DNA from: Poseidonibacter ostreae
GTDB lineage: Bacteria; Campylobacterota; Campylobacteria; Campylobacterales; Arcobacteraceae
Length of the DNA stretch: 45,818 nucleotides
Assembly (NCBI RefSeq): GCF_009208055.1
Contig: NZ_WFKI01000020.1
Span: forward strand, 1-45,818
Direction: 5' to 3'
The position numbers and the translations under genes were made by a program. The notes beneath the pieces were generated by a model. It had not been told where the DNA came from and did not search any database. It was given only the letters and a program-made list of their open reading frames with translations. How positions within the stretch are numbered: the first letter of the stretch is position 1; the number at the start of each line of letters is the position of its first letter. Below are positions 7,042-15,373 of this stretch, one piece after another.

Positions 7042-7368
7042 ATGTTATCAGTACTTTTAGAATTTGCAATGTTTCCTACATCAGATGATGGAAGAGAAGG
7101 TTCTTCTGTTTCAAAAGAAGTAAGTAAAGTAATCGATGCTATTGATAAAAGTGGAATACCATATCAATTAACAGCAATGGGAACCATTATAGAAGCAAGC
7201 AGTATGAAAGAAGCTTTAAGTATCGTAGAGTTAGCTTATGAGCAATTAGAAGATTGTGATAGAGTATATAGTTCACTAAAATTTGATATACGTAAAAACT
7301 GTGAAAATAGACTCAAAACAAAAGTTGAAAAAGTAGAAAAAACTTTAAATAGAAAAGTTAATAGTTAA
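7042..7368 (+). CDS. MTH1187 family thiamine-binding protein
   Basis: A 108-residue protein resembling the MTH1187/YqgV family: L-L-E-F-A-M-F-P-T near the start, S-V-S-K-E-V-S-K-V-I-D-A-I-D-K-S-G, then Y-Q-L-T-A-M-G-T-I-I-E. These form a ferredoxin-like fold in small oligomers that bind thiamine or related ligands. The physiological role is unsettled in the family. The start has AAAGGAG 7 nt upstream. No thiamine synthesis or transport gene is adjacent. Confidence 0.8.
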   Translation: MLSVLLEFAMFPTSDDGREGSSVSKEVSKVIDAIDKSGIPYQLTAMGTIIEASSMKEALSIVELAYEQLEDCDRVYSSLKFDIRKNCENRLKTKVEKVEKTLNRKVNS

Positions 7369-7384
7369 AGATTTTATAAGCAAA

Positions 7385-7738
7385 TCAAATATTATATTTC
7401 TTTCCCATAATAATAAGAATAAACTTTCTAATAGATTTAATAATAGGATAAATAATACTTCTAAAAAGATAATTATCAGGGAAATAAATTTTCTTCTTTA
7501 CTAGATTATTTAAAAAAGAAATAGCATCAACACCTTGAAAAAGCTCATTATTTTCAACTCTTATAATAAATCCATTATTAATATCTAAGCCTTGTAATCT
7601 GAACTTTTCTAATTCAATGATACTTTGGCTATCCCTAACATTAATAAGTATTAATTTATGTTTTTCTTTTAGCTTAATATAGTTTGCATAAAATTTACAA
7701 AAAGGACACTCTTTATCATAAAATAGTTCTATTTTCAT
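7385..7738 (-). CDS. DCC (DUF393) family thiol-disulfide oxidoreductase-like protein
   Basis: A 117-residue protein starting M-K-I-E-L-F-Y-D-K-E-C-P-F-C, which is the D-x-x-C-P-x-C motif of the DUF393/DCC family (Cys12 and Cys15). These are thioredoxin-related proteins of unproven redox function. Later family features are the V-R-D motif and G-V-D-A-I-S-F-L. The C-terminal region (about 80-117) is basic and hydrophobic and may contact membrane. It begins just past the guaB terminator and converges on the MTH1187-type gene with a 16-nt gap. Confidence 0.8.
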   Translation of the reverse strand: MKIELFYDKECPFCKFYANYIKLKEKHKLILINVRDSQSIIELEKFRLQGLDINNGFIIRVENNELFQGVDAISFLNNLVKKKIYFPDNYLFRSIIYPIIKSIRKFILIIMGKKYNI

Positions 7739-7750
7739 AAGTGAGATTAA

Positions 7751-7777
7751 AAAAAGAGGTTTTATAAACCTCTTTTT
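7751..7777 (-). terminator. Rho-independent terminator of gatA-guaB
   Basis: AAAAAGAGGTTT (7751-7762) and AAACCTCTTTTT (7766-7777) form a 12-bp stem with a 3-nt loop, immediately after the guaB stop and ending in a T-run on the minus strand. The A/T-symmetric arms could act in both directions. Confidence 0.85.
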
Positions 7778-9223
7778 TTATACGTGGTAGTTTGGAGCTT
7801 CGTTTGTAATAGTTACATCATGAACATGAGACTCTTTAAGTCCCGCAGATGTAATTTCAACAAACTCAGCAGTTTCTTGGAATATAGTAATAGTTCCAGA
7901 ACCTAGATATCCCATAGATGATCTTAATCCACCTGTCATTTGGTGAATAATATCAGCGATTGAACCTCTATATGCAACTCTACCTTCAATTCCTTCAGGT
8001 ACTAGTTTATCAGCAGCTGTTCCTTCTTGGAAATATCTATCAGTACTTCCTTTAGTCATAGCTCCAATAGAACCCATTCCTCTATAAGTTTTGAATTTTC
8101 TTCCTTGGAATAAAATTAATTCACCAGGACTTTCATCAGTTCCAGCTAATGCAGAACCCATCATAACTGAAGATGCACCAACAGCTAATGCTTTTGCAAC
8201 ATCACCAGAGTATTTAATTCCACCATCAGCAATGATTGGAACTCCATATTTAGCACCTTCTTGTGCACATTCATCAATTGCAGAAATTTGTGGAACACCA
8301 ACACCTGCAACAATTCTAGTAGTACAAATAGAACCAGGTCCAATTCCTACTTTAACAGCATCAGCACCAGCATCAATAAGAGCTTTAGTACCCTCAGAAG
8401 TTGCAACATTACCAGCAATAATTTCAACATCTAATTTAGATTTGATATCTTTAACTGAATCTAAAATACCTTTTGAATGTCCATGAGCAGAATCCATAAC
8501 TAAAACATCAACACCAGCTTCAACTAAAGCTCTTGCTCTGTCTAATTGTCCAACACCAATAGCAGCACCAACAATTAATCTTCCGAATTGATCTTTAGAT
8601 GCGTTTGGATATTCTCTTTTTTTATTAATATCTTTAATTGTAATAAGACCAATTAATTTATTTTTATCATCAACAATTGGTAATTTCTCAATTTTATTAG
8701 AATGCATAACATCAGCAGCTTCTTCTAAAGTTGTTCCCTCTTTAGCAGTAATAAGAGGCATCATTGTCATCTTAACACTTACTTTTTTAGAAAAATCTTT
8801 AGTAAATCTCATATCTCTATTTGTTACAATTCCTAATAAATTTTTATTATCATCAACAACAGGAACTCCTGAAATTTTGTATTCAGCCATAATATCTTCA
8901 GCATCTTGAAGTGTTTGATCCATTTTAATAGTAATTGGATCTATAATCATTCCGGATTCACTCTTTTTAACTTTTTTAACTTGAAGTGCTTGAGTTTCAA
9001 TATCCATATTTTTATGAATAATTCCAATACCACCAAGTCTAGCCATTGCAATTGCAGCTTCATATTCTGTAACTGTATCCATTGCAGCTGAAACAAAAGG
9101 GATTTTTAATGTAATTTTTTTTGTTAATTTAGTTTCTAATGATACCTCTTTTGGTAAAATTTCTGACTTTGCTGGTACTAATAATACGTCTTCAAATGTT
9201 AATGCTCTTTTTCTAATTCTCAT
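7778..9223 (-). CDS. guaB: IMP dehydrogenase
   Basis: Oxidises IMP to XMP with NAD, the committed step of GMP synthesis. The (beta/alpha)8 barrel is interrupted by two CBS domains at about residues 92-200, which bind purine nucleotides and tune activity. The catalytic loop G-I-G-P-G-S-I-C-T-T-R has the nucleophilic Cys300, and the flap region includes R-G-M-G-S. At 481 residues it is of normal length. It follows gatA by 12 nt and ends at a strong terminator, so the two form an operon. Confidence 0.96.
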   Translation of the reverse strand: MRIRKRALTFEDVLLVPAKSEILPKEVSLETKLTKKITLKIPFVSAAMDTVTEYEAAIAMARLGGIGIIHKNMDIETQALQVKKVKKSESGMIIDPITIKMDQTLQDAEDIMAEYKISGVPVVDDNKNLLGIVTNRDMRFTKDFSKKVSVKMTMMPLITAKEGTTLEEAADVMHSNKIEKLPIVDDKNKLIGLITIKDINKKREYPNASKDQFGRLIVGAAIGVGQLDRARALVEAGVDVLVMDSAHGHSKGILDSVKDIKSKLDVEIIAGNVATSEGTKALIDAGADAVKVGIGPGSICTTRIVAGVGVPQISAIDECAQEGAKYGVPIIADGGIKYSGDVAKALAVGASSVMMGSALAGTDESPGELILFQGRKFKTYRGMGSIGAMTKGSTDRYFQEGTAADKLVPEGIEGRVAYRGSIADIIHQMTGGLRSSMGYLGSGTITIFQETAEFVEITSAGLKESHVHDVTITNEAPNYHV

Positions 9224-9235
9224 AATATCCCTTTC

Positions 9236-10597
9236 TTATTTTTTATAATTAATTGCTTTTTCTAGTGATAAAGCACCGTCAAACATAGTTTGTTCATCAT
9301 AAGCTTTTGCGATGAATTGAAGACCAACTGGCATTCCATTTTCATCCTTATCAACTGGTAATGAAATTGCAGGTAATCCTGCTAAATTTACTGAAATTGT
9401 ATATATATCACTTAAGTACATTTCTAATGATGTTTTAAAACTTCCAAATTCAGGTGCTGTTGTAGGAGCAACTGGAGAAAGAATTAAGTCTGCTTCATTA
9501 AATATAGCTTCATATTCATCTTTAATTAAGTGTCGAACCTTTTGTGCTTTTATATAGTATGCATCATAATATCCTGAACTTAATACAAAAGAACCTAACA
9601 TAATTCTTTTTTGTACTTCATCTCCAAATCCTTGAGATTTAGTTTGAACATACATATCTTTTAAACCACTTTCACCTTTTCTATTTCCATATCTAACACC
9701 ATCAAATCTTGAAAGATTTGCAGATGCTTCAGCAGTTGCTACGATATAGTAAGAAGAAAGAATCTTTCCTGTATCTAACATATTTTTATGAATAATTTTA
9801 TGTCCTGCTTCTTCTAAAGCTTTTATAGATTTTGTGAATGCATTTTTAATAGCTGGACTAGCTTGATCAATAAAATTATCAATAACTGCAATAGTTAATT
9901 TTTTATTAGCATCTAGTTTTGGAGTAACTGCTTCATAATCAACATTTGCAGAAGTAGAATCTTTTTCGTCATGTCCTGAAATAATATCGTATAAAATTGC
10001 AGCATCTTCAACATTTTGAGTAATCGGTCCACATTGATCTAGTGAAGAAGAATATGCAGTAATTCCATATCTTGAAACTCTTCCATAAGTTGGTTTCATT
10101 CCAACAACACCACAGTAAGCAGCTGGTTGTCTAATACTTCCACCAGTATCAGTTCCTAAAGCAGCAATAGCAATACCACCAGCAACAGCAGCAGCAGAAC
10201 CCCCAGAGCTTCCTCCTGGAACTTTATTATTATCTATTGGATTTAAAGTTTTTCCATAACAAGAAGATTCAGTTGAACTTCCCATTGCAAACTCGTCCAT
10301 ATTAGCTCGGCCAAATGGACTTAAACCTGCTTTTTCTAAATTATTGATTACAGTTGCATTGTATGGTGAAATATAACCTTTTAAAATATTACTAGAACAA
10401 GTAATTTCCCAATTTTTAACATTTATATTATCTTTTATAGCAATTGGAATTCCATGTCCTGTAGTAGAAATATCTGTTGAAGTTAGTTGTTCAACATACG
10501 CACCAGTTTTGTTTTCTTTAATTTTTGTAGTTAAATCATCTCTTAATTTTTTAATATCGTCACTAGCTAAAGTTAGTGCTTCTTTTAGAGTTATCAA
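9236..10597 (-). CDS. gatA: Glutamyl-tRNA(Gln)/Asp-tRNA(Asn) amidotransferase subunit A
   Basis: The glutaminase subunit of GatCAB, which converts Glu-tRNA(Gln), and often Asp-tRNA(Asn), to the amide form; Campylobacterota depend on this route. The amidase catalytic set is Lys55 (I-K-D-N), Ser130 (G-G-S-S-G-G-S) and Ser154 (T-D-T-G-G-S), spaced 75 and 24 residues apart as in characterised GatA. The start is TTG at 10597, 7 nt after GGAG; an ATG at 10601 lies between but is out of frame and ends after 12 codons. GatB and GatC are not adjacent. Confidence 0.95.
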   Translation of the reverse strand: MITLKEALTLASDDIKKLRDDLTTKIKENKTGAYVEQLTSTDISTTGHGIPIAIKDNINVKNWEITCSSNILKGYISPYNATVINNLEKAGLSPFGRANMDEFAMGSSTESSCYGKTLNPIDNNKVPGGSSGGSAAAVAGGIAIAALGTDTGGSIRQPAAYCGVVGMKPTYGRVSRYGITAYSSSLDQCGPITQNVEDAAILYDIISGHDEKDSTSANVDYEAVTPKLDANKKLTIAVIDNFIDQASPAIKNAFTKSIKALEEAGHKIIHKNMLDTGKILSSYYIVATAEASANLSRFDGVRYGNRKGESGLKDMYVQTKSQGFGDEVQKRIMLGSFVLSSGYYDAYYIKAQKVRHLIKDEYEAIFNEADLILSPVAPTTAPEFGSFKTSLEMYLSDIYTISVNLAGLPAISLPVDKDENGMPVGLQFIAKAYDEQTMFDGALSLEKAINYKK

Positions 10598-10618
10598 ACA
10601 TGTCTCCTGTGAATTGTA

Positions 10619-10624
10619 ATTATA
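10619..10624 (-). promoter_or_regulatory. -10 element of the gatA-guaB promoter
   Basis: TATAAT on the minus strand, 22 nt before the gatA TTG, within TGTAAT-ACTATA-ATTACA, a 6-bp inverted repeat. This gives a very short leader whose ribosome-binding site AGGAG lies near the 5' end. No -35 consensus is obvious, which is normal in this phylum. Confidence 0.5.
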
Positions 10625-10746
10625 GTATTACACCCGATTTTATCTAAAAAATGATTAAAATATGGTGAAGCAAATATTAATTAAAAAGGAAAAGGAAAAT
10701 TTAAGTTTTGAGGAAATAATATTATTGAAGATATTTTTGTGTAAAA

Positions 10747-10776
10747 AAAAAGGTAGGAGAAAACTCCTACCTTTTT
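10747..10776 (-). terminator. Rho-independent terminator after rplQ
   Basis: AAAAAGGTAGGAG (10747-10759) pairs with CTCCTACCTTTTT (10764-10776) around AAAA. On the minus strand the stem runs into a stretch of nine T, so it ends the ribosomal operon. Confidence 0.92.
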
Positions 10777-10795
10777 AATCAATAAAAACTAATAA

Positions 10796-11146
10796 TTATA
10801 CGAATGAAATGAATGCCATTTGAGTAGCATCACCTCTTCTAATTCTTGTTTTAATAATTGAAGTATATCCACCATTTCTGTCTTCATACTTTGGTGCAAT
10901 TTCATTGATTAATTTTTTAGTAGCTTCTTTACTTTGTAAAGCAGCAAATACTTGTCTATGAGTATTTAAATCTGCATTTCTTGCAGTTGTTACTAATCTT
11001 TCAATGTATCTTCTTAATTCTTTTGCTTTTGGAACAGTTGTTTCAATCTTTTCTCTTTCGATAATAGCAATCGCCATGTTTTTTAACATTGCTTTTCTAT
11101 GAGAAGAAGTTCTACTTAACTTTCTATATCCGTGCTTATGTCTCAT
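10796..11146 (-). CDS. rplQ: Ribosomal protein bL17
   Basis: A 116-residue large-subunit protein near the peptide exit tunnel. M-R-H-K-H-G-Y-R-K-L-S-R-T is the family start, with S-S-H-R-K-A-M-L-K-N-M next. It is the last gene of the alpha operon, 15 nt after rpoA, followed by a strong terminator. Length is typical. Confidence 0.97.
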   Translation of the reverse strand: MRHKHGYRKLSRTSSHRKAMLKNMAIAIIEREKIETTVPKAKELRRYIERLVTTARNADLNTHRQVFAALQSKEATKKLINEIAPKYEDRNGGYTSIIKTRIRRGDATQMAFISFV

Positions 11147-11161
11147 ATTCTAAACCCTTAA

Positions 11162-12160
11162 TTATGCTTTAAGTTGCTCTAACTTTCTTCTTAATGCAGA
11201 AGCAACATTTTCTGGAAGTGTATCTTCAACTGGGAAACCAAGTGACTCAAGCTTTTCAGCAATTTCATCATAAGATTTTTTCCCAAGATTTTTGATATTT
11301 TTTACTTCAACTTCACTCATAAGTACTAATTCACCTAAGAATTTTAATCCAGCTCTATCTAAAGAGTTGAATGATCTAGCACTTAAATTTAAGTCATCAA
11401 TTTTGACAACTAAATCTTTTAGTTCTACTGGTTCTTCACCTGCATCACTAACTGTTACTTCAGATAAATCAAATACTTTGTTAAATACTGACATTTGAGA
11501 ATACATAACAGAAACTGCTTCTTTAAAAACAGTTATTGGAGAAATTTGTCCATTTGTTTGTACATTAAATACAGCTTTTTCAAAGTTAGGATTATCTTCA
11601 ACTAACATTTTTTCAATATCGTAAACAACTTTTTTTACAGGAGTAAAGAAAGCATCTACAGGAATATAATCTGGTCCAACAATTTCTCTAATATCTTCAG
11701 AAGGCATATAACCAATACCTTTTTGAATAATTACAGAGAATGTTAAATTACAATCCGAATTAATTGTAGCTAAGTGAACATCAGGAGAAACAACTTCAAC
11801 ATCAGAGTTGATTAAGTCCTCACCTTTAATTTCTTTTGGTCCATCAAAAGAATATTCTACTACTACTTGTTCTTCATCACTATTAATTTTAAATTTAATA
11901 TTTTTAAGATTAATAATAAAAATAGCTATATCTTCAAGCATCCCTCTTAACGAGTCAAACTCGTGAGAAGCTCCTTCAATTTTAACTGCAATTGGTGCGT
12001 AACCAACTGAAGAACTTAAAAGAAGTCTTCTTAAAGGGTGTGCCAAAGTTATTGCAAAACCACTTTCAAATGGATATGCAGAAATCTTAGCTTCATTATC
12101 ATTGATAGTTTCGATTTCAACTTCTGTTGGTAAAAACGGTGTATCTGCAAACTTTTTCAT
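11162..12160 (-). CDS. rpoA: RNA polymerase alpha subunit
   Basis: Dimerises to nucleate assembly of the core enzyme; its C-terminal domain contacts upstream promoter DNA and activators. The N-terminal domain (about 1-230) has F-A-I-T-L-A-H-P-L-R-R-L-L-L-S-S; a linker follows, then the C-terminal domain (about 255-325) with L-S-A-R-S-F-N-S-L and K-N-L-G-K-K-S-Y-D-E-I. At 332 residues it is of normal length. It lies between rpsD and rplQ, as in other bacteria. Confidence 0.97.
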   Translation of the reverse strand: MKKFADTPFLPTEVEIETINDNEAKISAYPFESGFAITLAHPLRRLLLSSSVGYAPIAVKIEGASHEFDSLRGMLEDIAIFIINLKNIKFKINSDEEQVVVEYSFDGPKEIKGEDLINSDVEVVSPDVHLATINSDCNLTFSVIIQKGIGYMPSEDIREIVGPDYIPVDAFFTPVKKVVYDIEKMLVEDNPNFEKAVFNVQTNGQISPITVFKEAVSVMYSQMSVFNKVFDLSEVTVSDAGEEPVELKDLVVKIDDLNLSARSFNSLDRAGLKFLGELVLMSEVEVKNIKNLGKKSYDEIAEKLESLGFPVEDTLPENVASALRRKLEQLKA

Positions 12161-12176
12161 TGGCTACCTTTACTTA

Positions 12177-12803
12177 TTACTTAGAATATAACTCTACGAT
12201 TAATCTTTCTTCAACTGGAATAACTACTTCTTCTCTTGTAGGAATTCTAGTAAAAATACCAAATGCTTTAGTTGTATCAACATCTACCCAATCAACAATA
12301 CCTGTTTGATTAGTTAATTCTAATGCTCTAACGATTTGAGGATTAGATTTAGATTTTTCTTTAATCTCAATTTTTTGACCTGGTTTAACAACGTAAGAAG
12401 GAATATCTACTTTCTTTCCGTCAACTAAAACGTGCCCATGAGTTGTAAATTGTCTAGCATTTGCTCTAGTTGTAGCAAATCCCATTCTATAAACAACATT
12501 ATCTAATCTTTGCTCAATTGTTGTAATTAAGTTAGATCCTGTATTACCTTCAGAAGAAGCTGCTTTTTTGAAGTATTTTCTGAATTGTTTTTCAGAAACA
12601 CCATACATAAATTTAGCTTTTTGCTTTTCTCTTAATTGTAATCCATACTCAGAAATTTTAGTTCTTCTTTGTCCGTGTTGTCCTGGAGCAAATGGTCTTT
12701 TTTCTAAAGCAGATTTTCCGTTAAGTCTTCTTTCACCTTTTAATCCAAGGTCTGCATCAAGTCTTCTCTCGATTTTTTCTACTGGTCCTCTATATCTTGC
12801 CAT
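12177..12803 (-). CDS. rpsD: Ribosomal protein uS4
   Basis: A primary 16S rRNA-binding protein of the small subunit and, in E. coli, the translational repressor of this operon. It starts M-A-R-Y-R-G-P-V-E-K and contains an S4 RNA-binding domain with R-L-D-N-V-V-Y-R-M-G-F-A and H-G-H-V-L-V-D-G-K-K-V-D-I-P. At 208 residues it is of usual length. It lies 10 nt after rpsK and 16 nt before rpoA. Confidence 0.97.
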   Translation of the reverse strand: MARYRGPVEKIERRLDADLGLKGERRLNGKSALEKRPFAPGQHGQRRTKISEYGLQLREKQKAKFMYGVSEKQFRKYFKKAASSEGNTGSNLITTIEQRLDNVVYRMGFATTRANARQFTTHGHVLVDGKKVDIPSYVVKPGQKIEIKEKSKSNPQIVRALELTNQTGIVDWVDVDTTKAFGIFTRIPTREEVVIPVEERLIVELYSK

Positions 12804-12813
12804 CTATTGCCCC

Positions 12814-13206
12814 TTACACTCTTCTTCTTTTAGGAGGTCTACAACCATTATGTGGTAATGGTGTAACATCCTTTAACCATGTAACTCTGATACCTTCAAT
12901 TGCACCAACAGCTTTAACTGCAGTGTCTCTACCTGAACCAGGTCCTTGAATTTTGATACCAATGTTTTTAATTCCATGTTCCATAGCTTTAGCCATTGCA
13001 TCTTCAACAGCAGCTTGTGCAGCAAATGGAGTAGACTTTTTAGAACCTTTAAATCCTAAGTTTCCAGCACTTGACCAAGCAATAGCATTACCTACGCTGT
13101 CTGTAACTGTAACCATAGTGTTGTTGAAAGTAGCCGCAATATGAACGATACCGTCAGCAATATTCTTTTTTACAACTTTTTTTCTAGTAACTTTTCTTTT
13201 TGCCAT
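12814..13206 (-). CDS. rpsK: Ribosomal protein uS11
   Basis: A small-subunit platform protein of 130 residues. Diagnostic segments are H-I-A-A-T-F-N-N-T-M-V-T-V-T-D, G-P-G-S-G-R-D-T-A and the basic C-terminus G-C-R-P-P-K-R-R-R-V. It sits between rpsM and rpsD with gaps of about 10 nt. Confidence 0.97.
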   Translation of the reverse strand: MAKRKVTRKKVVKKNIADGIVHIAATFNNTMVTVTDSVGNAIAWSSAGNLGFKGSKKSTPFAAQAAVEDAMAKAMEHGIKNIGIKIQGPGSGRDTAVKAVGAIEGIRVTWLKDVTPLPHNGCRPPKRRRV

Positions 13207-13215
13207 TAGTTATCC

Positions 13216-13584
13216 TTACTTCGCTGCTGCGCCAACAGTTTTCTTTTTACCTTTTCTTGTTCGAGCATTAGTTTTAGTCTTTTGCCCTCTACATGGTAAA
13301 CCTTTTCTATGTCTTAAACCTCTGTATGAACCAATGTCCATCAATGATTTAATATCCATAGCAACTTTTTTTCTAAGATCACCTTCAACTACGTAGTCTT
13401 TTTGGATCTCTTGTCTAATTGCTGCAGCTTCATCTTCAGTTAATTCATGAGCTCTTTTATTTCTATCAATTCCAACAGCGTCTAAAATTAATCTTGAGTT
13501 ATGTAACCCAATTCCAAAAATATACGTTAAAGCATATTCCATTCTTTTTTTATTTGGTAAATCAACACCTGCGATTCTTGCCAT
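13216..13584 (-). CDS. rpsM: Ribosomal protein uS13
   Basis: A small-subunit head protein that contacts P-site tRNA and the large subunit. M-A-R-I-A-G-V-D-L-P-N-K-K-R begins the family pattern; G-S-Y-R-G-L-R-H-R-K-G-L-P and R-G-Q-K-T-K-T-N-A-R-T-R-K-G mark the C-terminal half. It has 122 residues and starts 5 nt after the rpmJ stop. Confidence 0.97.
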   Translation of the reverse strand: MARIAGVDLPNKKRMEYALTYIFGIGLHNSRLILDAVGIDRNKRAHELTEDEAAAIRQEIQKDYVVEGDLRKKVAMDIKSLMDIGSYRGLRHRKGLPCRGQKTKTNARTRKGKKKTVGAAAK

Positions 13585-13589
13585 GTGTC

Positions 13590-13703
13590 TTATCCTTGTC
13601 TTTGTTTGTGTTTTTTAGTTTCGCAAATCACTCTTACGACACCTCTTCTTTTGACAATTTTACATTTGTCACACATCTTCTTTACTGAAGCTCTAACTTT
13701 CAT
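13590..13703 (-). CDS. rpmJ: Ribosomal protein bL36
   Basis: A 37-residue protein starting M-K-V-R-A-S-V-K-K-M-C-D-K-C and ending K-H-K-Q-R-Q-G. The zinc site is C11, C14, C27 and H32, so this is the zinc-binding (C+) form. GAGGGA precedes the ATG at 13703. It is the first visible gene of the operon; secY and infA, its usual upstream neighbours, are absent, so the operon has its own start here. A TTGTAATAT stretch at about 13735-13743 on the minus strand is a possible -10 region. Confidence 0.95.
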   Translation of the reverse strand: MKVRASVKKMCDKCKIVKRRGVVRVICETKKHKQRQG

Positions 13704-13943
13704 AAGTCGTCCCTCTTTTTTGTGTATTTGCCAATATTACAACAGGACTGAACGATTAAGTACATTCCTAATACATTCATCCAACTCTTTATAAAACACA
13801 AAACATTTTATAAAAACTTCTTTTATGGTTGTAAAATGGATTTGGATTATATTTAATTTTTACTTAAAGGTAGGTTAATGTATTGTATTTAAGTAGTTTA
13901 ATAAAGCTTATAGTAGAATTTCATAAATTATCAAAGGTAAATT

Positions 13944-14306
13944 ATGTCAATAATATATAAAAATGAATTAATTAAAATAGAAATAGAAAATAGTGAAATT
14001 CCATGGTTGAAAATATTTACAAATAAAGAAATTAAAGAATTTTCTCAATGTGATAACGAAACAAAAATGGAAATCTTTAGATGTTTAGATATTTGTGAAA
14101 AAGAGATGTTAGCTTATTTTAAACCTACAAAAATAAATATTGCATCATTTGGAAACTATGTACCACATGTGCATTTTCATATTATGGCTAGATTTGAGGA
14201 AGACTCATACTTTCCTGAACCTATGTGGGGAAAAGTTCAAAGAGAAGCAAAACTTGATTTACCCTCTTTTGATGAGTTTTTTGAAATTATAAAAAATAAG
14301 CTATAA
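13944..14306 (+). CDS. HIT family protein
   Basis: A 120-residue nucleotide hydrolase or transferase of the histidine triad family. The triad is H75, H77 and H79 in V-P-H-V-H-F-H-I-M-A, where the last His normally forms the nucleotidyl intermediate. The substrate among AMP-lysine-, ApnA- or similar nucleotides is not indicated. AAAGG lies 6 nt before the ATG. It diverges from rpmJ across about 240 nt and converges on the DHH gene. Confidence 0.85.
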   Translation: MSIIYKNELIKIEIENSEIPWLKIFTNKEIKEFSQCDNETKMEIFRCLDICEKEMLAYFKPTKINIASFGNYVPHVHFHIMARFEEDSYFPEPMWGKVQREAKLDLPSFDEFFEIIKNKL

Positions 14307-14312
14307 ACTTAT

Positions 14313-14347
14313 TTGATAAAGTTAACCATCTTGGTTAATTTTATCAA
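14313..14347. terminator. 15-bp hairpin at convergent HIT and DHH gene ends
   Basis: TTGATAAA-G-TTAACC (14313-14327) pairs with GGTTAA-T-TTTATCAA (14333-14347) around ATCTT, with a single G-T pair. It overlaps the last codons of the DHH gene and lies just past the HIT stop, placing it to serve both transcripts. There is no long T-run on either side. Confidence 0.5.
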
Positions 14348-15251
14348 TTAATTCATCTAATACTTCCATTGCATTTTCAATATCAATTTGACATCCACCT
14401 GCAGCTTTATGTCCACCACCATTATAAGAAAGCATTAATTCACCAATATTTGTTTTTGACGATTTATTAATAATAGATTTTCCTGTACTAAATACAATGT
14501 TTTGTTTATCTTTACCCCAAACAACATGTATAGAAATATTAGCTTCTGGATACATAGCATAAACCATAAATCTATTACCTGGATAAATAATCTCTTCATC
14601 TCTATAATCAATTATTAAAAGATTACCTTTAACAGTAGTACATCTTTTTAATTGTTCTTTAAAATCTTCTTCGTATTTAAAGTATAAATCAATTCTTTCT
14701 TTTACATCTGGTAATTCAACTATTTCATCAATATTATGTTTTACACAGTAATCAATTAAATCCATCATTAATTGATAGTTTGAAATTCTAAAATCTCTAA
14801 ATCTTCCTAACCCCGTTCTAGAATCCATTAAAAAACTTAAAAGTGGCCATCCTCTTGGACTTAAAATTTCTTCTTCAATAAAGTCTGCTGAATCAGCTTT
14901 ATTAGCTCCATTCATCATTCCTGTAAAATATCCTGGAAATTTATCATCCCCTCCGTAGTATTCAAAAACTACTTGTGCAGCACTTGCTGCATCTGGGTTT
15001 ATTATATGATTATCTTTTTTTTCATTTCTTAATGTTTCAGAATAATGATGATCAAAACATAAGTATACACCCTCTACATAAGGTAGATTAGTAGTAATAT
15101 CACTTGAAGTAAGTTCAATTTTCCCATCTTGCATGTCTTTTGGATGTACAAATTTTATTTCATCTATTACACCAATATATTTTAATAGAGTTCCACAAAC
15201 AAGACCGTCCATATCACTACGTGTTACTAATCTGTATTTTTTTTCATTCAT
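14322..15251 (-). CDS. DHH/DHHA1 family phosphoesterase-like protein
   Basis: A 309-residue protein. The N-terminal DHH domain shows T-R-S-D-M-D-G-L-V (Asp13, Asp15) and C-F-D-H-H-Y, the metal-binding aspartates and histidines. The C-terminal DHHA1 domain ends with Y-N-G-G-G-H-K-A-A-G-G, the substrate-binding motif. Relatives include RecJ, pyrophosphatases, NrnA oligoribonucleases and c-di-AMP phosphodiesterases. It has NrnA-like size, but the substrate is not certain. The gene has its own leader; downstream it ends in the shared hairpin. Confidence 0.8.
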   Translation of the reverse strand: MNEKKYRLVTRSDMDGLVCGTLLKYIGVIDEIKFVHPKDMQDGKIELTSSDITTNLPYVEGVYLCFDHHYSETLRNEKKDNHIINPDAASAAQVVFEYYGGDDKFPGYFTGMMNGANKADSADFIEEEILSPRGWPLLSFLMDSRTGLGRFRDFRISNYQLMMDLIDYCVKHNIDEIVELPDVKERIDLYFKYEEDFKEQLKRCTTVKGNLLIIDYRDEEIIYPGNRFMVYAMYPEANISIHVVWGKDKQNIVFSTGKSIINKSSKTNIGELMLSYNGGGHKAAGGCQIDIENAMEVLDELIDKINQDG

Positions 15252-15349
15252 AATCTGATTTTCCTATTTAGGCTTTTTACAATTTTAACATAAAAATTAT
15301 TAATTACAATAAAAAAAGTTATTTAAATGAAGAATAAGGGTAGAGACAT

Positions 15350-15372
15350 AAAGAAGGCAAGGTGCCTTCTTT
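15350..15372 (-). terminator. Terminator-like hairpin after leuB
   Basis: AAAGAAGGC (15350-15358) and GCCTTCTTT (15364-15372) form a 9-bp stem with a 5-nt loop, ending one base past the leuB stop. The T-run is only TTT then ATG, so it is a moderate terminator. Confidence 0.6.
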
Positions 15373-15373
15373 A

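Noticed and set aside
8091..9091. Antisense ORFs inside guaB
   Set aside because: Shadows of guaB; codon use and composition follow the complement.
10662..10778. Small plus-strand ORF (about 38 codons) past gatA
   Set aside because: It runs through the rplQ terminator hairpin and has no family-like features.
13585..13794. Plus-strand ORFs over rpmJ and its leader
   Set aside because: Antisense to rpmJ, a clear ribosomal protein gene.
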